From Candidatus Sulfotelmatobacter sp. (GTDB lineage: Bacteria; Acidobacteriota; Terriglobia; Terriglobales; SbA1): DNA of 10,391 nucleotides. Position 1 is the first letter of the stretch. The number at the start of each line of letters is the position of its first letter. A model generated the notes under the pieces. It saw nothing but the letters and a program-made list of their open reading frames with translations, was not told where the DNA came from and made no database searches. The stretch covers positions 1-10,391 of the forward strand of contig JASLEQ010000346.1 of assembly GCA_030151135.1 (NCBI GenBank), read 5' to 3'. A program made the translations under genes and the position numbers. Below are positions 7,455 through 10,391 of this stretch, one piece after another.

Positions 7455-9101
7455 ATGGATCCCGAATATCGGTCGCCTGACGTATTACGCATCGCGGTCT
7501 CAGTCGTGCTGGCCCTCAGTGCGATCGTAGCCAACGCGCAGAGGGCCGATCAATCTGCCGATGCCAGGATGATGCAGCAGGTACATCAGGCCGTCAGCCT
7601 CGCTGAACACGGAGACAAGCAGCAAGCAATGGGCATCGCAGAAGGCCTGCTATCACGAGATCCGACGTTTGTTCCGGCTCTGAAGCTCAAAGCAATGTTG
7701 CTGGAGGAATCAGGACAGGACACGATAGCCGCAACCATCTATGAGCGGGCTCTGACTCTGGCTCCAACCGATCCAGACTTGCTGCTGAAGGTGGGCATTT
7801 TCAAGCTCACGTCAGGGAATGTTGGCCAAGCGATACAAGATCTACAGCGCTGCGTGAAACACGATCCCGAAGACGCTGATGCGTACTACTACCTGGCGCA
7901 GGCGTATCACCGCAACGGTCAAGACGACTTAGCGTTAGGCGCGATCCGGAAAAGCTTGAAGATTGCGCCGAAGAATCCTTCAGTCTGGCAGAAGTACGGG
8001 GAACTGCTCTGCGGGACGGGCGATTGCGAATCGGGAATGCGCTGGTTGGTAAAGGCGCAGAACGCAGACGCCGCGCTGCCGCGCCTTGACTATGACATTG
8101 CAGCCGCGGACTTTCAGTTGATGGATATTGCCGGTGCCGCACAGCATGCTAGCCGCGAGGTTGAAAATCACCCCGAAGACCTGAATGCGCTACAACTACT
8201 GGCAGCATCCGATGTGAAACTGGGACAGTGGCAGGAATCCGAGAGCACATTCAACCGAATCCTCGCCGCCAAACCTGACGACGTTGAAAGCCTGCTCGGG
8301 CTCGGACAGAGTGAAGTCGAATTGAAAAAGTATCCCGAAGCGATTGAGAGACTGCAAAAAGTACTGCGTCTTGACCCCACCCGCCTGCTGGCGCATTTCT
8401 ATCTTTCGCGCGCATATGCCGCTACGGGGCGCACGGAAGAGGCGGCGCATGAAGCCGCCCTCCATCAATTGATGATGGAACAAGCTACCTTCGTTCGTTC
8501 CACCGCAAACGAGGAGCGCGAGAACGCCATCAAATCGAAGGCGCAGGCAATGCTCGCCTCAGGTAACGAGAATGCTGCACTGCATCTTTATCAGGAGAGC
8601 TTCAAGGGAAGCTCCGCGACTCTCGCGGATGCATACGTATTCCTCGGCAAGACCTACCTCTTCATGGGCCAAACCGAGGATGGGTTGCGGTGTTTGCACC
8701 ATGCGGTCAAGCTGCAGCCGAACGTTCGCGGCGCGCACACGTATGAAGGAATTCTGGCGCTGAAGAACGGTGATTTGAGCCAGGCGGAAAAGGAATTCCA
8801 GGCGGAACTGGACAATGATCCAAGTTATCAGCTGGCAATCGCCGAGATGGGTGAGGTTCGGTATCACCAGGAACGCTGGACGGACGCGGCAGAGCTACTG
8901 GCACGGTCGAAAACCAGAACTCCCGAGCTGCTGTATATGCTCTGCGACTCTTATTTTCGGATGAAAAACGTTCCAGAGGCAGATTTGAATGCCGAGGTCA
9001 TGGCCGCCTATGCGAGAAACAAGCCGGCTGTCATGCAGGGTCTGATCGACCTTCTCAATCGCAATGGGCAATCAGAACTCGCAAAACGGTTGGCTTTTTG
9101 A
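7455..9101 (+). CDS. Exported tetratricopeptide-repeat protein, 548 aa
   Basis: A signal peptide occupies residues 1-28: a 12-residue leader ending in LR, the core IAVSVVLALSAIV, and a cut after ANA before Q29. The rest is an almost continuous TPR solenoid. Units can be followed at about 39-70, 73-104, 107-138, 141-172, 175-206, 209-240, 243-274, 277-308 and 311-338, then after a charged linker (345-360) at about 359-386, 391-422, 425-456, 459-486 and 488-546. Typical turns include LAPTD, HDPED, IAPKN and LDPTR. No enzymatic domain is seen, so it is probably a scaffold or binding protein. It follows the CRTAC1 gene after 64 bases with no visible terminator and only a weak ribosome site (AAAGAG, four bases before the ATG); it is probably the last gene of the operon. 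It is not a duplicate of the 396-aa TPR protein: length, repeat number and tail differ. Two TPR genes flanking one propeller suggest a multi-protein assembly. Confidence 0.9.
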   Translation: MDPEYRSPDVLRIAVSVVLALSAIVANAQRADQSADARMMQQVHQAVSLAEHGDKQQAMGIAEGLLSRDPTFVPALKLKAMLLEESGQDTIAATIYERALTLAPTDPDLLLKVGIFKLTSGNVGQAIQDLQRCVKHDPEDADAYYYLAQAYHRNGQDDLALGAIRKSLKIAPKNPSVWQKYGELLCGTGDCESGMRWLVKAQNADAALPRLDYDIAAADFQLMDIAGAAQHASREVENHPEDLNALQLLAASDVKLGQWQESESTFNRILAAKPDDVESLLGLGQSEVELKKYPEAIERLQKVLRLDPTRLLAHFYLSRAYAATGRTEEAAHEAALHQLMMEQATFVRSTANEERENAIKSKAQAMLASGNENAALHLYQESFKGSSATLADAYVFLGKTYLFMGQTEDGLRCLHHAVKLQPNVRGAHTYEGILALKNGDLSQAEKEFQAELDNDPSYQLAIAEMGEVRYHQERWTDAAELLARSKTRTPELLYMLCDSYFRMKNVPEADLNAEVMAAYARNKPAVMQGLIDLLNRNGQSELAKRLAF

Positions 9102-9183
9102 GCGGTGCAGTGTCTCGACTTACGATGTAGTGTTGATGGCCCAGAGCACCTGACACGGTATTCAGCTTTGTAACTCGAGCGAA
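9102..9183. other. Convergent intergenic spacer
   Basis: These 82 bases separate the stop codon of the 548-aa TPR gene from that of the convergent CRTAC1 gene. Termination is expected here on both strands, but I see no compact GC stem followed by a T-run on either strand. The complementary GGTGC (near 9104) and GCACC (near 9148) are too far apart to make a standard terminator. Termination may be Rho-dependent. Confidence 0.45.
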
Positions 9184-10391
9184 TTATGGTGCGCTCTCTG
9201 TGACCGTCAAAATCTGATCTGCTTTGACATTCTTCAATACCTGCTTGATCCCGCTAGGCCAAGTCAGTTCCATCGCTTCCACCACAGTGGCGGTACCCAA
9301 TCCGAAATAAACGCGCTTGTCGCTTGAGGAGTTGTAGCTCACCGCGGTGGTCGCGTGGTTGTATTGAGTTCCCGCGGAGGTTGTGATCTTGATTTTCGTG
9401 CCGAGACCATCGCGATTCGATTTGATTCCCACCAGGTTCAGAATCAGCCAGTGATTGTGATCGGGCGAGCGATTGATCCAAATCTCTGGCGGAGCGTTCA
9501 GCGCGCTCACAACGGCGTCGATCTTGCCATCGTTATTAAGATCGCCGAAAGTTGCGCCGCGATGAGGAGCTGCAATTTGAAATGACGGTCCGACTCTGGA
9601 ACTTACGTCTTCGAATGTGAAGTTGCCCTTGTTGTGAAACACGCGATTAGGCAGCGGAAATGGGCGGTGGGCGAGTTCCTGAGCGTTGTCGAGAATGTCG
9701 GAATTGCTGGTAAAGAGATCTTTGTTGCCGTCGTTATCGAAATCGAAAACTCCCACGCCCCAAGCGGTGGACCGGCTGGTAGCGGCCGCAAGGCCTGAAG
9801 GCGCGGTCATGTCCTGGAATTCGCTGTTGCCGAGATTCTTGTAAAGAGGAAAGCCTTCGCCGAACATGGCGGTCTCGAAGATGTCGGGCTTACCGTCGTT
9901 ATCGACGTCGCGAAAGTCGGCAGCCATTCCGGCGATGGGGCTTCCGAACGCGTTGTAGGCCACGCCCGCGGGAAGGGCAACGTTCTTGAAAGTTCCATCC
10001 CCCTGGTTGTGGAGAAGGTAATTTTCGAAGGTATCGTTGGCAATGAAAATATCGGTAAAGCCATCGTTGTCGTAGTCCGCGAAAGCAAGACCCATTCCCT
10101 TTCCGATGTACTGCGAGATGTGAGATTGCGCAGAAACGTCCGTAAAGGTGCCGTCTCCGTTGTTGCGGTAGAGGATGTTGGGGGTGCCCAGAAACTCTAC
10201 GGGCGAACAATACGCGGGCTGGCCGGCTTGAGCGCAGAGTTTGGCGGTCGAAATCGAGTAGTTCAGATAATTGACGACAAAGAGATCGAGCCGGCCATCG
10301 TTGTTGTAGTCGAACCATCCGGCGGCGATGGACCAGGCTTTGCCGAGTTTCGGAACCATGCCAGCGACGCCTGCTTTGGCCGTGACGTCAG
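9184..10391 (-). CDS. CRTAC1-type FG-GAP/VCBS repeat protein with C-terminal ASPIC/UnbV domain, 5'-truncated by window edge
   Basis: The frame is open to the last base of the window, so the N-terminus and any signal peptide are missing; 401 C-terminal residues are visible. The M at 10359 is not the start: the codons before it read DVTAKAGVAG, a normal end of an FG-GAP strand in this family. Calcium-loop motifs are DYNNDGRLD, DYDNDGFTD, DVDNDGKPD, DFDNDGNKD and DLNNDGKID, each near an LYxNNGDGTFxDVS-type strand. The ASPIC/UnbV tail starts at NHWLILNLVGIKSNRDGLG and includes VYFGLG and LTWPSG, ending with TVTESAP. A C-x8-C pair (codons at 10236-10234 and 10209-10207) occurs between the first two visible blades, as in the 590-aa relative. 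All visible calcium loops keep their aspartates, unlike two loops in that protein. It is convergent with the TPR/CRTAC1 operon, so it is expressed separately. It belongs to the same family but is clearly divergent in sequence, not a recent duplicate. Confidence 0.92.
   Translation of the reverse strand, partial: DVTAKAGVAGMVPKLGKAWSIAAGWFDYNNDGRLDLFVVNYLNYSISTAKLCAQAGQPAYCSPVEFLGTPNILYRNNGDGTFTDVSAQSHISQYIGKGMGLAFADYDNDGFTDIFIANDTFENYLLHNQGDGTFKNVALPAGVAYNAFGSPIAGMAADFRDVDNDGKPDIFETAMFGEGFPLYKNLGNSEFQDMTAPSGLAAATSRSTAWGVGVFDFDNDGNKDLFTSNSDILDNAQELAHRPFPLPNRVFHNKGNFTFEDVSSRVGPSFQIAAPHRGATFGDLNNDGKIDAVVSALNAPPEIWINRSPDHNHWLILNLVGIKSNRDGLGTKIKITTSAGTQYNHATTAVSYNSSSDKRVYFGLGTATVVEAMELTWPSGIKQVLKNVKADQILTVTESAP

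Overview
The window looks like a piece of an Acidobacteriota chromosome (Terriglobia or Solibacteres type soil bacterium) or a metagenomic contig from that group. This is inferred from moderately high GC, Sec signal peptides on almost every product, and a concentration of families that Acidobacteriota carry in many copies: exported TPR proteins, CRTAC1-like FG-GAP/ASPIC-UnbV proteins, DUF5107 and CBM9-like proteins. No RNA gene, mobile element, CRISPR array, prophage gene or origin was seen.

Layout. (1) Positions 1-3620, minus strand: a two-gene unit of a large exported DUF5107-TPR protein (1072 aa) followed, after 19 bases, by a CBM9-like carbohydrate-binding protein that runs off the left edge. 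(2) Positions 3621-3871: a 251-base divergent intergenic region with a possible minus-strand promoter and one compact GC-rich hairpin. (3) Positions 3872-9101, plus strand: a small membrane protein (131 aa), an exported TPR protein (396 aa), a CRTAC1-type beta-propeller protein (590 aa, TTG start) and a second exported TPR protein (548 aa). The last three are separated by 49 and 64 bases and probably form one operon. (4) Positions 9184-10391, minus strand: a second CRTAC1-type protein, convergent with the operon and cut by the right edge.

How the genes may fit together. Every gene with a visible N-terminus has a plausible signal peptide, so the whole locus appears to act outside the cytoplasm. 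Two products have folds linked to carbohydrate binding or processing (DUF5107, related to galactose-mutarotase-like sandwiches, and CBM9-like). Two are calcium-binding integrin-like propellers with an ASPIC/UnbV tail. Three carry TPR scaffolds. A cell-envelope complex that binds or handles an external polymer is a reasonable but unproven hypothesis. No transporter, TonB receptor, classical glycosidase or regulator lies in the window to fix the substrate. The repeated pairing of TPR and CRTAC1 genes is the most interesting feature.
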